Position numbers and translations under genes: made by a program | Notes under the pieces: model-generated | Databases searched by the model: none | Told to the model about the DNA's origin: nothing | The model's input: the letters and a program-made list of their open reading frames with translations, nothing else | In this document: positions 43,286-52,234 of the stretch, one piece after another | Numbering within the stretch: position 1 is the stretch's first letter | How the letters are laid out: each line of letters starts with the position of its first letter | Assembly: GCA_964501715.1 (NCBI GenBank) | Contig: CAZCTR010000006.1 | Location: 1 to 64,000 of the forward strand | Length of the DNA stretch: 64,000 nt | Direction of reading: 5' to 3' | Source of the DNA: M55B118 sp964501715 | GTDB taxonomy: Bacteria; Bacillota_I; Bacilli_A; Izemoplasmatales; Izemoplasmataceae

Positions 43286-44035
43286 TTAAAGCGCAGTTAG
43301 AATCCGGTATTCCTCTTCGGTTACAAGTACGGTATGTTCAAAGTGGGCGCTCAAGGAGCCATCATGTGTGACAGCCGTCCATTGGTCGCTTTTGACATGG
43401 ACTTCCTTGCCTCCACTGTTGATCATGGGTTCTATGGCCAATGTCATGCCGGGTTTCAACTTCGGTCCCTTTCCCGGAAGGCCATAGTTCGGAATCTGAG
43501 GGTCTTCATGAAGATTGCTTCCTACACCGTGCCCTACGAACTCACGGACAACGCTGTAACCATGGGCTTCGGCATGGGTCTGGACAGCATGGGATATGTC
43601 CGATAGTCGGGCGCCTTTCCTGATGGCTTTCAACCCTTTGAAAAGAGCGGTCTCAGTCACATCCAGAAGGGCCTGCGCTTCTTTGGAGATGGTCCCTACC
43701 GGATAGGTCCAGGCAGAATCACCGTGATAGCCTTTGTAGTTTGCTCCGATGTCCACTTTGAGAATGTCACCGTTTTTGAGCTTCCTGTCCTTGGATGGGA
43801 TGCCGTGCACGACTTCGTCATTCAAGGATGTGCATGCGCTTCCCGGGAAACCGCCATAACCTTTGAAGGAAGGTGTGGCGCCGTGTTCAATGACAAGGTC
43901 TTCCACGATGCGGTCGATGTCCGCCGTGGTGATGCCGGGACGGACAGCTTTTCTGACGGCATCGTGCGCGAGCGCGACAATGCGTCCCGCCTCTGTCATG
44001 AGCTCGATTTCACGTTGGCTCTTTCGGGTGATCAT
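43286..44035 (-). CDS. map: Methionine aminopeptidase, type I
   Basis: A 249-residue type Ia enzyme. The metal ligands are seen in KVDIGANYKGYHGDSAWT (two Asp), GHGVGSNLHEDP (His), MTLAIEPM (Glu) and the late FEHTVLVTE (Glu). It removes the initiator Met. It overlaps adk by four bases (ATGA). Confidence 0.98.
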   Translation of the reverse strand: MITRKSQREIELMTEAGRIVALAHDAVRKAVRPGITTADIDRIVEDLVIEHGATPSFKGYGGFPGSACTSLNDEVVHGIPSKDRKLKNGDILKVDIGANYKGYHGDSAWTYPVGTISKEAQALLDVTETALFKGLKAIRKGARLSDISHAVQTHAEAHGYSVVREFVGHGVGSNLHEDPQIPNYGLPGKGPKLKPGMTLAIEPMINSGGKEVHVKSDQWTAVTHDGSLSAHFEHTVLVTEEEYRILTAL

Positions 44036-44682
44036 GACATTTCACCGAGCGCCTTCACAATATCGCGGTACACAGCCTCGAACGACTGCATGCCGTTGAT
44101 ATTGACGAGGATGCCGCGGCCCTTGTAATAATCGATGATGGGTTTTGTCTTGGATTCATAGATGTTGAGCCGGTTCCTCACAGATGCGGGCTTGTCATCT
44201 TTGCGTTGGTAGAGCTCGCCGCCACACGAGTCGCACACCCCCTCGTTTTTCGGGGGTTTGAACTTGGTGTGATAGGTCTGTCCGCAATCCTTGCAGACAC
44301 GTCTTCCAACCATCCGTTCCAGAATGACTTCCTTGTCGACCACGATGTTGATGGCTGCTGTCAATTTTGAGTTCATTTCCCTCAGCATATCATCCAGCGC
44401 TTTCGCCTGGTCTACAGTTCTGGGATAGCCATCGAGCAGGAAATCATCCTCGTTGTCGTTTTCCAGCAGACGTTTGCGGACAATCTCGTTGGTGATGTCA
44501 TCCGATACGAGATTCCCGTTGTTGATGTACTTCATGGCTTCAACGCCAAGAGCCTCCCCACGTCTGTTCGCTTCTCTGAACATGTCTCCTGTGGATATAT
44601 GGGAGAGGCCGTATTCTTCAATCAACCGCTGGGCCTGACTGCCTTTTCCGGCGCCAGGGGGCCCCATGAGCAGTATTTTCAA
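44032..44682 (-). CDS. adk: Adenylate kinase (zinc-lid form)
   Basis: A 216-residue long-form enzyme. The P-loop GPPGAGKGS (about 7-15), the DGYPRT element and a LID domain with four Cys (CKDC...CDSC, about 130-153) are present, so the lid should bind zinc as in Gram-positive Adk. It equilibrates ATP + AMP with two ADP. Between secY and map as in Bacillus. Confidence 0.98.
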   Translation of the reverse strand: MKILLMGPPGAGKGSQAQRLIEEYGLSHISTGDMFREANRRGEALGVEAMKYINNGNLVSDDITNEIVRKRLLENDNEDDFLLDGYPRTVDQAKALDDMLREMNSKLTAAINIVVDKEVILERMVGRRVCKDCGQTYHTKFKPPKNEGVCDSCGGELYQRKDDKPASVRNRLNIYESKTKPIIDYYKGRGILVNINGMQSFEAVYRDIVKALGEMS

Positions 44683-44694
44683 TGGGAACGCCTC

Positions 44695-46002
44695 CTATCG
44701 TATAAATCCGCTGTAGCTCTTACCTTGGACGTCTGTCTTGATCTGTTTGGTGGTTTGAAGTGCGACACCAACCACAATCAAGAGTGAGGTCCCTCCGACC
44801 TGCACATAGGCGGGCAGGTTGAAGATGATGGATGTAAAGATCGGAAGCGATGCGACGACAAGAAGGTAAAGCGCGCCCACCACAGTGATCTTGAAGAGCA
44901 GTTTGGAGATGTAGTTCTCCGTTTCCACACCGGGACGAACACCTGGGATATAGGCGTTTTGTTTCTGAAGGTTGTTGGATATCTTGTCGGGATTGATCTG
45001 CACGAATGAATAGAAGAATGTGAATGTCACGATAAGCACTGCGTAGATCACATACCCTAGCGGTCTTTGATAATTGAACAGCTCATTGAGCCAAAGCCCC
45101 GTGGTGGTGCCTTGAAGTTGAGGGAGAAAATTGAGCATGGTCTGGGGAAGGCTCAGAATGGTGACCGCGAAAATGACAGGGATTACCCCTGCCGAGTTGA
45201 TCTTCAAGGGAATCGAGGAATCCGAACGCCCTTGGAATTTTGCGCTGCTTGGACGGTTCGAGTATTGAACCGGAATCTTCCTTTGCGCTGACTGCATGAT
45301 GGTGACCCCTATCAAAACGATAAGGTAAAGAAGCACTACAATCGCGAAGATGGAATAGCTGGAAAGATCGCTTCCGTCCGCTGCGACATATTGATCGAAC
45401 AAGGTGGTGAACATCCCGGGAAGACCCGAAATGATTCCTGCGACAATGATCATGGATGTGCCGTTTCCGATGCCTTTAAGGGTGATCTGGTCAGCAAGCC
45501 AGAGCAAGAACGCCGTACCGGCGGTCATGACGATGGCGAGATAGGTATAGGTCAGGAAGTTGGGGTCGACACCGATATCGAAAATCGCATCGCCTGTGAG
45601 CGCGAAACCATAAGTCATGCCCATGGCTTGAATGAACGCGAGGCTGAGTGCGAGATAGCGGGTGACCTGATTGAGTTTCTGCTTGCCTGTCTGTCCTTCT
45701 TCGTTCCATTCCGAGAAAATCGGTACAATGTCCATCTTCAAAAGTTGCATGACGATGGAGGCTGTGATATACGGACTGATCCCGAGCGCGATGATTGAAT
45801 AGTTCGACAATGCATTACCCGTGAATGCGTCCATGATGCCGAGGAATCCACCCTGACCTTCAAAGAACTGGGAGATTTCCTCAGTGTTGATCAGCGGCAT
45901 GTGTATGTAGGTGGCCGCCCTGTAAATCAGGAAAGCCATGAGTGTGAACAAAATCTTCTTCATCAGACTTTTGTTTTTGAATACCGCTTTGATCGTTTCC
46001 AT
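44695..46002 (-). CDS. secY: Preprotein translocase subunit SecY
   Basis: A 435-residue protein with ten predicted helices. The plug and lateral-gate region GIMDAFTGNALSNYSIIALGISPYI (spread over about 54-78) and the cytoplasmic loop PIVNPDKISNNLQKQNAYIPG-type segment near residue 333 are typical. It forms the Sec channel with SecE. The ATG overlaps the rplO stop (TAATG). Confidence 0.98.
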   Translation of the reverse strand: METIKAVFKNKSLMKKILFTLMAFLIYRAATYIHMPLINTEEISQFFEGQGGFLGIMDAFTGNALSNYSIIALGISPYITASIVMQLLKMDIVPIFSEWNEEGQTGKQKLNQVTRYLALSLAFIQAMGMTYGFALTGDAIFDIGVDPNFLTYTYLAIVMTAGTAFLLWLADQITLKGIGNGTSMIIVAGIISGLPGMFTTLFDQYVAADGSDLSSYSIFAIVVLLYLIVLIGVTIMQSAQRKIPVQYSNRPSSAKFQGRSDSSIPLKINSAGVIPVIFAVTILSLPQTMLNFLPQLQGTTTGLWLNELFNYQRPLGYVIYAVLIVTFTFFYSFVQINPDKISNNLQKQNAYIPGVRPGVETENYISKLLFKITVVGALYLLVVASLPIFTSIIFNLPAYVQVGGTSLLIVVGVALQTTKQIKTDVQGKSYSGFIR

Positions 46003-46442
46003 TAAATCACCTCGATGGTTCCACCGGCAGCTTTGATTTTCTCTTCGGCGGAGGCCGTGAATTTATGTGCTTTTACGGTGAGTTTTTTCTCAAGTTTTCC
46101 GTTTCCGAGAATTTTGACGCCATGTTTGGCTTTGGAGATGTGGCGGTCTTTTAAAAGACGGGTATAATCGATGGTGGCATTGTCGTCATAGGCGTTCAGC
46201 CGTTCGACATTCACCGTCGCGTATTCCTTGCGGTGCGGGTTTTTGAATCCGGTTTTTCTGAACCGCTTGTACAAAGGGGTTTGTCCACCTTCGAAATCGA
46301 ATTTCAGACTTGAACCTGAACGCGCTTTTTGCCCCTTGTGACCGCGTCCGGATGTTTTTCCGTTTCCGCTGGACATACCGCGTCCGACACGCTTGCGGTT
46401 CTTCGTGGACCCTGGCGTCGGCTTCAATTCATGTAGTTTCAT
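46002..46442 (-). CDS. rplO: 50S ribosomal protein L15
   Basis: A 146-residue L15 (MKLHELKPTPGSTKNRKRVGRG) with the Gly/Arg-rich N-terminus. Follows rpmD by 11 bases; coupled to secY by TAATG. Confidence 0.99.
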   Translation of the reverse strand: MKLHELKPTPGSTKNRKRVGRGMSSGNGKTSGRGHKGQKARSGSSLKFDFEGGQTPLYKRFRKTGFKNPHRKEYATVNVERLNAYDDNATIDYTRLLKDRHISKAKHGVKILGNGKLEKKLTVKAHKFTASAEEKIKAAGGTIEVI

Positions 46443-46453
46443 ATGGGTACCTC

Positions 46454-46633
46454 CTATTTTTCGACAATATTCACTAGGTGATTGACGACTTTGAGCATTC
46501 CGCGGATGCTTTCATTGTCATCTTTCACGACGGTCTTGTTGAGTTTTGTGAGACCGAGTGCCTTGGCAGTTTCTCTTTGTCTGGGTGTGGTTTTGATCAG
46601 ACTTCTTTTCAGCGTGATTTCAAGTTGTTTCAT
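46454..46633 (-). CDS. rpmD: 50S ribosomal protein L30
   Basis: A 59-residue L30 read directly from the minus strand, beginning MKQLEITLKRSLIKTTPRQ and ending VNHLVNIVEK. The segment ALGLTKLNKTVV is typical. Its ATG overlaps the rpsE stop by four bases. Confidence 0.97.
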   Translation of the reverse strand: MKQLEITLKRSLIKTTPRQRETAKALGLTKLNKTVVKDDNESIRGMLKVVNHLVNIVEK

Positions 46634-47148
46634 CAGCTCAGAATCTCCTTGGCGGTCTTGCCGCGTGTGCGGGCGACCTGTTCAGCTGTGCGGAGTTGTG
46701 AAATCGCGTCCATGGTGGCGCGAACAATGTTGATCGGCGAATCGGACCCGATGGATTTGCTGAGGATGTCCGCCACACCAGCGGCCTCAAGTACAGCGCG
46801 GACAGGTCCGCCTGCGATGACGCCCGTACCTTCGACTGCGGGTTTCAGGTAAACTTCTCCACCGTCGTGGTTTCCTGTGATTTCGTGAGGAATGGTCGCA
46901 CCGTACATCGGTACTGTGACCATATTCCTTTTCGCGACTTCGATCGCCTTCTTGATGGCATCGGGGACTTCCGCGGCCTTGCCGGTACCGAAACCGACTT
47001 TGCCTTTTCTGTCTCCGACAACGACCAATGCGCTAAAGCGGAAATTACGGCCACCTTTAACAACTTTCGTGACACGACTTATGTTGACAACGCGTTCTTC
47101 GAACTGATCTTCATCTTTTCTTTTCTTCTTTTTACGATTACGTTGCAT
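46633..47148 (-). CDS. rpsE: 30S ribosomal protein S5
   Basis: A 171-residue S5 with an N-terminal dsRNA-binding-like domain (FEERVVNISRVTKVVKGG) and GVIAGGPVRAVLEAAGV. It is slightly lysine-rich at the start (RNRKKKKRKDED). It follows rplR by 15 bases. Confidence 0.99.
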   Translation of the reverse strand: MQRNRKKKKRKDEDQFEERVVNISRVTKVVKGGRNFRFSALVVVGDRKGKVGFGTGKAAEVPDAIKKAIEVAKRNMVTVPMYGATIPHEITGNHDGGEVYLKPAVEGTGVIAGGPVRAVLEAAGVADILSKSIGSDSPINIVRATMDAISQLRTAEQVARTRGKTAKEILS

Positions 47149-47163
47149 GGGCTTACCTCCTTC

Positions 47164-47526
47164 TTAGAATTCCAAGCCAGCGGCGCGAGCTGAGTCGGCC
47201 ATAGCTTTGATGCGTCCGTGATAGCGGTATCCGCTACGATCGAACACAACGTTTTTGATGTCCTTGTCCAAAGCGCGTTTCGCAAGGTTCTCCCCTACGA
47301 ATTTCGCACCTTCAATGTTGCTTTTGTTTTCTTGTGCGGCCTCTTGTTCGAGCGTGGAAGCACTGACGAGCGTTTCGCCGTTCACGTCATCAATCAGCTG
47401 TGCATAGATGTTCTTGTTGGAACGATACACATTGAAACGCGGACGAAGCGGAGTGCCCATAAGTGTCTTGCGTGCTCTCAAATGCCGCTTTTTGCGCATG
47501 GCATTTCTTGATTTCTTGTTAATCAT
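47164..47526 (-). CDS. rplR: 50S ribosomal protein L18
   Basis: A 120-residue L18 with RKKRHLRARKTLMGT and the C-terminal YRYHGRIKAMADSARAAGLEF. It binds 5S rRNA. I chose the ATG at 47526, eight bases after AGGAG; the upstream in-frame codons overlap that site. Confidence 0.98.
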   Translation of the reverse strand: MINKKSRNAMRKKRHLRARKTLMGTPLRPRFNVYRSNKNIYAQLIDDVNGETLVSASTLEQEAAQENKSNIEGAKFVGENLAKRALDKDIKNVVFDRSGYRYHGRIKAMADSARAAGLEF

Positions 47527-47544
47527 AATCGTCACTCCTAACTA

Positions 47545-48081
47545 CTATTTAGCAGTTTTTCCTTCTTTTCGACGTACTTGTTCATCAGCGTAACGGATGC
47601 CTTTACCGAGGTAAGGTTCCGGTCTGCGAACTGCGCGTACGGTGGCGGCGAATGCGCCGACTTTCTGCTTATCTATGCCTGAAACACTGATCTCCGTGTT
47701 CTTGTTGACTTCAACGGTGAGGCCTTCAGGAATATCTAGTTCAACCGGTTGTGAATACCCTGCGTTGATGACGAGCTGATTGCCTTTCATCTGTGCACGA
47801 TACCCCACACCGACCATTTGAAGTTTCTTGTTATACCCTTCACTGACGCCTTTGACCATGTTGAGGAGCACAGCGCGTGTGGTGCCGTGCACCATGCGGT
47901 GCGCTTTTGAATCACTTGGTCTTGCAACAGTGAGTTCGTTTTCTTCAAGCGTCACATCCATTTCTGGGTTGACGGTGAAGGAGAGTGTCCCTTTGGGGCC
48001 CTTGACTTCAACGTAATCTCCATCGATCGTTGCAGTCACACCCTGAGGTAAAGTGATGGGTTTATGCCCTATACGGCTCAT
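47545..48081 (-). CDS. rplF: 50S ribosomal protein L6
   Basis: A 178-residue L6 (MSRIGHKPITLPQGV) with the two repeated L6 domains and the C-terminal RRPEPYLGKGIRYADE. The ATG at 48081 gives the normal length and has AGGAGG upstream; in-frame codons further upstream overlap rpsH. Confidence 0.99.
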   Translation of the reverse strand: MSRIGHKPITLPQGVTATIDGDYVEVKGPKGTLSFTVNPEMDVTLEENELTVARPSDSKAHRMVHGTTRAVLLNMVKGVSEGYNKKLQMVGVGYRAQMKGNQLVINAGYSQPVELDIPEGLTVEVNKNTEISVSGIDKQKVGAFAATVRAVRRPEPYLGKGIRYADEQVRRKEGKTAK

Positions 48082-48103
48082 AGTGTGTACCTCCTTTGTT
48101 TGA

Positions 48104-48499
48104 TTACCATACGTAGGCGAGAATTTCTCCGCCGACGTTTTGTTTGCGTGCTTCACGGTCTGTAAGAATGCCGCGGGATGTTGAAACGACCGCAATTCCG
48201 AGTCCGTTCAGCACTTTCGGGATTTCGTCGCTCTTTGCATATACTTTCAAACCAGGTTTGGAAATGCGTTTGAGCCCTTTGACGACGCGTTCAGACTGCG
48301 AGTATTTGAGTGTGACGCGAAGTTTGTCGACCGGTTTGCTTCTGACAACGGTGACTTTTTTTATATAGCCTTCATCCCTGAGCAGCTCAAGCACTTCTTT
48401 TTTGAGCTTGGATGCAGGCATGTCGACAGTTTCATTCTTCATTTGATTCGCGTTTCTGATACGGGTGAGCATATCAGCGATAGGGTCTGTCATTACCAT
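48104..48499 (-). CDS. rpsH: 30S ribosomal protein S8
   Basis: A 131-residue S8 with MTDPIADMLTRIRNAN and the C-terminal STSRGILTDREARKQNVGGE. I chose the ATG at 48499 (MVMTDPIAD), eight bases after GGAGG; an in-frame ATG two codons on is the other option. Confidence 0.98.
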   Translation of the reverse strand: MVMTDPIADMLTRIRNANQMKNETVDMPASKLKKEVLELLRDEGYIKKVTVVRSKPVDKLRVTLKYSQSERVVKGLKRISKPGLKVYAKSDEIPKVLNGLGIAVVSTSRGILTDREARKQNVGGEILAYVW

Positions 48500-48536
48500 G
48501 TGAATTGCCTCCTCCCAATAACTAGGAATATATATT

Positions 48537-48722
48537 TTACCAACTTGCTTTTTTAACGCCCGGGATTTGACCCTTGTATGCGAGTTCACGGAAACAAATA
48601 CGGCACAGCTTGAACTTGCGGATCACTGAATGAGGACGGCCGCAACGTTCACAGCGGGTGTATTCCCTGACTTTGAATTTCTGTTCGCGCTTTTGTTTTG
48701 CAATCATAGATTTTTTAGCCAT
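48537..48722 (-). CDS. rpsZ: 30S ribosomal protein S14, zinc type
   Basis: A 61-residue type Z S14. Two CxxC pairs (CERCGR and CRICFRE) bind zinc. It lies between rplE and rpsH. The short zinc form is the usual housekeeping S14 of Bacilli. Confidence 0.98.
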   Translation of the reverse strand: MAKKSMIAKQKREQKFKVREYTRCERCGRPHSVIRKFKLCRICFRELAYKGQIPGVKKASW

Positions 48723-48733
48723 AGATAGCCTCC

Positions 48734-49276
48734 TTATCCTTTTCTAAACGGCATGCCGAATTGCGCTAGAAGGGTCCGAGCCTCTTCGTCGGTTTCGGCA
48801 GTGGTTACAATGACGATGTCCATACCGCGTACACGGTTGACTTTGTCATATTCGATTTCCGGAAAGATCAGCTGTTCTTTCACACCGAGGGTGTAATTCC
48901 CACGGCCGTCGAATGCGTTCGCACTGACACCTTGAAAGTCGCGCACACGTGGAAGCGCAATGTTGATAAGCTTTTCTAGAAAGTCATACATTCTTTCATC
49001 GCGGAGGGTCACTTTGGCACCGATCGCCATGCCTTCTCTCAATTTGAAATTGGCGATGGATTTCTTCGCTTTTGTCACCACGGGTTTCTGTCCGGTGAGA
49101 CGGGTCAGTTCTTCGACTGCATCGTCAAGCACCTTGGAATTGTCTACTGCATCCCCGATCCCCATGTTGACGACGATTTTCTCTATGCGTGGGGCCTGCA
49201 TCACTGAAGAGTATTCGAACGTATCCATAAGCGAAGGTCGAATTTCTTCTCTGTATTGTTTTTTAAGATGGTTCAT
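48734..49276 (-). CDS. rplE: 50S ribosomal protein L5
   Basis: A 180-residue L5 with IEKIVVNMGIGDA and RVRGMDIVIVTTAETDEEARTLL. Part of the 5S RNP with L18. It follows rplX by 21 bases. Confidence 0.99.
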   Translation of the reverse strand: MNHLKKQYREEIRPSLMDTFEYSSVMQAPRIEKIVVNMGIGDAVDNSKVLDDAVEELTRLTGQKPVVTKAKKSIANFKLREGMAIGAKVTLRDERMYDFLEKLINIALPRVRDFQGVSANAFDGRGNYTLGVKEQLIFPEIEYDKVNRVRGMDIVIVTTAETDEEARTLLAQFGMPFRKG

Positions 49277-49297
49277 CCACTGATGCCTCCTTTCATG

Positions 49298-49624
49298 TTA
49301 GTCCAGAACCTCTCCGGTTTTCTTGGAAACGCGGACTTTTCTGGTAACTTCCTGTTTCTTCTGTGTTTCCGTGATGGTCTTATAACCAACTCTGGTCACG
49401 TCTTTCTTGTCGACAAGCATGACGTTCGAAGCATGGATGGGCGCCTCGTATTCGAGTATGCCACCCTCAGGATTGGCTTGAGTAGGTTTCGCGTGTTTCT
49501 TAACGATATTGATGCCTTCGACCAGCACTTTGTCTTCTTTCGGGTATGTTCTAAGGACTGAGCCTTCTTTTCCCCGGTCTTCACCGGTGATGACACGGAC
49601 TTTGTCCCCTTTGATTATTCTCAT
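49298..49624 (-). CDS. rplX: 50S ribosomal protein L24
   Basis: A 108-residue L24 with the KOW motif KVRVITGEDRGKEGSVL (about 8-24). Early assembly protein near the exit tunnel. It follows rplN by 18 bases. Confidence 0.99.
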   Translation of the reverse strand: MRIIKGDKVRVITGEDRGKEGSVLRTYPKEDKVLVEGINIVKKHAKPTQANPEGGILEYEAPIHASNVMLVDKKDVTRVGYKTITETQKKQEVTRKVRVSKKTGEVLD

Positions 49625-49642
49625 GCGGATTCCTCCTACTCT

Positions 49643-50011
49643 TTATAGTACTTCCGGAGCCAGCGAAAGGATTTTCATGAATCCATCTTCGCGAAGCTCG
49701 CGCGCCACAGGTCCGAAGATGCGTGTGCCTTGGGGTGATTTGTCTTCTTTGACAATCACGGCGGCGTTGTCATCAAAACGGATGTAGGACCCGTCCTTGC
49801 GGCGGACCTTGTTTACCGTGCGGACGATGACGGCTTGGACGATGTCGCCTTTTTTGACCGTTCCGCCCGGTGTGGCTTGCTTTACGGATGCGGTGATGAT
49901 ATCACCGATGGTTGCGTATTTTCTTCCGGTGCCACCAAGGATTTTGATAGCCATGATCTCACGGGCGCCGGAATTGTCAGCGATTTTGAGTCTCGATTGT
50001 TGTTGAATCAT
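49643..50011 (-). CDS. rplN: 50S ribosomal protein L14
   Basis: A 122-residue L14 (MIQQQSRLKIADNSGAREI), of standard length, with VNKVRRKDGSYIRFDDNA. It lies at the 30S interface. It follows rpsQ by 26 bases. Confidence 0.99.
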   Translation of the reverse strand: MIQQQSRLKIADNSGAREIMAIKILGGTGRKYATIGDIITASVKQATPGGTVKKGDIVQAVIVRTVNKVRRKDGSYIRFDDNAAVIVKEDKSPQGTRIFGPVARELREDGFMKILSLAPEVL

Positions 50012-50037
50012 CCTAAAGAACCTCCTTTTAAGCTCTT

Positions 50038-50298
50038 TTAAACAAGAACTTTACTCTCTACGATTTCGAGCAGACGGAAGCGTTTGGTCTTGGATAGTGG
50101 ACGGGTTTCCATGATCTTGACAACGTCTCCGACTTTAGCTTCGTTGTTCTCATCGTGTGTGATTAATTTCGTAGAATGTGTGACGCGTTTTCCGTATTTC
50201 GCGTGTTTTGTATAGCTTTCAACGGATACCGAGATGGTTTTGTCAGGTTTGTCTGAAACCACGGTGCCGATGAATACTTTCCGGTTATTGCGTTCCAT
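50038..50298 (-). CDS. rpsQ: 30S ribosomal protein S17
   Basis: An 86-residue S17 (MERNNRKVFIGTVVSDKPDK). I chose the ATG at 50298, preceded by GGGAGGAG; the longer in-frame reading overlaps rpmC. Confidence 0.98.
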   Translation of the reverse strand: MERNNRKVFIGTVVSDKPDKTISVSVESYTKHAKYGKRVTHSTKLITHDENNEAKVGDVVKIMETRPLSKTKRFRLLEIVESKVLV

Positions 50299-50315
50299 CA
50301 AATTCTCCTCCCGTT

Positions 50316-50507
50316 TCATTTGGCATTGCGCTCGTTGAGTACTGTTTTCATGCGCGCAATCGCCTTTTTGACATTGCTGATGCGAGCGGTGTTTTCAAGC
50401 TGACCGGTCGCTTGTTGGAACCGAAGGTCGAACAGTTCACGTTTGAGTGTTCCGATTTCTTCGTTGATTTTAGCATTTTCCCATTTACGGATTTCATTAG
50501 TCTTCAC
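50316..50507 (-). CDS. rpmC: 50S ribosomal protein L29
   Basis: A 63-residue L29 with REL..L..QQATGQLENTARI. The start is a GTG at 50507 (M-KTNEIRKW), with GTGGTGAT about five bases upstream inside the rplP 3' end. It overlaps rplP by 11 bases, so it is translationally coupled. Confidence 0.95.
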   Translation of the reverse strand: MKTNEIRKWENAKINEEIGTLKRELFDLRFQQATGQLENTARISNVKKAIARMKTVLNERNAK

Positions 50508-50925
50508 TAAAATCACCACTTTCTTTCTTGATCACTTTTGTCTTGACGGGGAGCTTGTGCGACGCAAGACGCAGTGCCTCGTTGGCCACTTCTTCAGAGA
50601 CCCCGGCAACCTCAAGCATGACGGTCCCTTCTTTGACGACAGCTACGAAGTTTTCAGGAGACCCTTTACCTGAGCCCATGCGGACTTCGAGGGGTTTGGC
50701 GGTTTTCGCCATGTGGGGGAAAATTCTGATCCAGACTTTCCCTTGACGTTTCATGAAACGGTTGACCGCGATACGGGCGGATTCGATCTGACGGTTGGTG
50801 ATCCATGCGCCTTCAAGCGACTGAAGACCGTAGTCACCGAAACTGACTGTCGTTCCGCCTTTCGCTTTGCCTTCGTACGATACACGATGAGGGCGTCTAT
50901 ATTTTGTTCTTTTTGGTATTAACAT
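50497..50925 (-). CDS. rplP: 50S ribosomal protein L16
   Basis: A 142-residue L16 (MLIPKRTKYRRPHRVSYEG) with GSGKGSPENFVAVV. It organises the A-site region of the 50S subunit. It starts two bases after rpsC. Confidence 0.99.
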   Translation of the reverse strand: MLIPKRTKYRRPHRVSYEGKAKGGTTVSFGDYGLQSLEGAWITNRQIESARIAVNRFMKRQGKVWIRIFPHMAKTAKPLEVRMGSGKGSPENFVAVVKEGTVMLEVAGVSEEVANEALRLASHKLPVKTKVIKKESGDFSED

Positions 50926-50927
50926 GA

Positions 50928-51578
50928 TTAACTAGCCCTCCTTTTTTTGCTAGGCAGGATTTCACCTTTGTAAATCCATACTTTCACACCGAGCTTACCG
51001 TATGTAGTATGCGCTTCTGTTGCGGCATAATCAATGTCCGCACGCAGGGTGTGAAGGGGGACGTTTCCTTCGCTGTAGCCTTCTTCGCGAGCGATTTCAG
51101 CTCCGCCAAGCCGACCTGATACAAGGGTTCTGACCCCTTTGGCGCCGCTACGCATAGCGCGTTGGATGGCCATTTTCTGGACACGTCTGAATGATGCGCG
51201 ATTCTCAAGCTGGGATGCGATGCTGTCCGCAACGAGCTTTGCGTTCAGCTCAGGTTTTTTCACTTCAACGACATTCAGAATGATCTGCTTGTCAGTGAGT
51301 GCCTTAAGCTTGTCGACAACCGCTTTTTTAACTGAGCCTTCACGTCCGATGACCATGCCTGGCTTGGCGGTATGGACTGTGATGACGATTCTATTCTTCA
51401 AACGTTCGATTTCGATGTTCGAAACCGCCGAGTTTACATAGAGTTCCTCTAACATTTCGCGGATCTTGATGTCTTCTTGGAGAAGATCGGCGACATCGTT
51501 CTTGTCCGCGTACCAACGAGAATCCCAGTCTTTGATGATGCCAACTCTTAATCCTAGCGGATTAACTTTCTGACCCAT
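50928..51578 (-). CDS. rpsC: 30S ribosomal protein S3
   Basis: A 216-residue S3 with the N-terminal MGQKVNPLGLRVGIIKDWDS, a KH domain (VHTAKPGMVIGREGSVKK, about 70-87) and the C-terminal GAKGVRTLVSGRLGGAEIAR. It follows rplV by 15 bases. Confidence 0.99.
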   Translation of the reverse strand: MGQKVNPLGLRVGIIKDWDSRWYADKNDVADLLQEDIKIREMLEELYVNSAVSNIEIERLKNRIVITVHTAKPGMVIGREGSVKKAVVDKLKALTDKQIILNVVEVKKPELNAKLVADSIASQLENRASFRRVQKMAIQRAMRSGAKGVRTLVSGRLGGAEIAREEGYSEGNVPLHTLRADIDYAATEAHTTYGKLGVKVWIYKGEILPSKKRRAS

Positions 51579-51593
51579 ATAAGATTCCCTCCT

Positions 51594-51929
51594 TTACTCT
51601 TTTTCAGCCACGACGACGGTCGTATGGCTGGTTCTTTTCAAGATTTGTGTTGCGCTTCCTTGAGCACGGGGGCGGATCCTTTTGAGTGTCGGACCTTCTC
51701 CCACATATATTTCCTTGATATAAAGATTGTCTGTATCCATGCTGTAGTTGTGCTCAGCATTGGCCACGGCGCTTTTGAGTAGTTTTTCAACGACAGGCGC
51801 AGCGGCTTTAGGTGTGTGTTGCAGGATCGCAAACGCATCACCGACATCTTTGCCTCTGATCGCATCGATCACGAGCTTGACTTTGCGCGGTGCAATGCGA
51901 ACGGTTTTAACTTGTGCTTTGGCTTCCAT
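51594..51929 (-). CDS. rplV: 50S ribosomal protein L22
   Basis: A 111-residue L22 with RIAPRKVKLVIDAIRG and RIRPRAQGSATQILKRTSH. I chose the ATG at 51929, six bases after GAGGTG. It lines the exit tunnel. It lies 11 bases after rpsS. Confidence 0.98.
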   Translation of the reverse strand: MEAKAQVKTVRIAPRKVKLVIDAIRGKDVGDAFAILQHTPKAAAPVVEKLLKSAVANAEHNYSMDTDNLYIKEIYVGEGPTLKRIRPRAQGSATQILKRTSHTTVVVAEKE

Positions 51930-51940
51930 GTAATCCACCT

Positions 51941-52219
51941 CTACTTCCTGACTGCTTTTTTATCTTTTTCGTGTCCACGGAAAGTCCTAGTAGGAGCGAA
52001 CTCTCCTAGTTTGTGGCCGACCATGTCTTCGGTGACGTACACAGGGATGTGTTCTTTTCCGTTGTACACCGCAATGGTATGCCCGACAAAATCGGGAAAG
52101 ATGGTCGAACGTCTTGACCACGTCTGAATGACCTTTTTCTTGTTATCCTGGTTAAGCTTCTCAATTTTGGACATCAGATGCTCGTCGCAAAATGGACCTT
52201 TCTTGATTGAACGTGCCAT
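51941..52219 (-). CDS. rpsS: 30S ribosomal protein S19
   Basis: A 92-residue S19 (MARSIKKGPFCDEHLMSKIE) with TWSRRSTIFPDFVGHTIAVYNGK (split here around residues 32-54). It follows rplB by 15 bases. Confidence 0.99.
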   Translation of the reverse strand: MARSIKKGPFCDEHLMSKIEKLNQDNKKKVIQTWSRRSTIFPDFVGHTIAVYNGKEHIPVYVTEDMVGHKLGEFAPTRTFRGHEKDKKAVRK

Positions 52220-52234
52220 GTGAGTTCCTCCTTT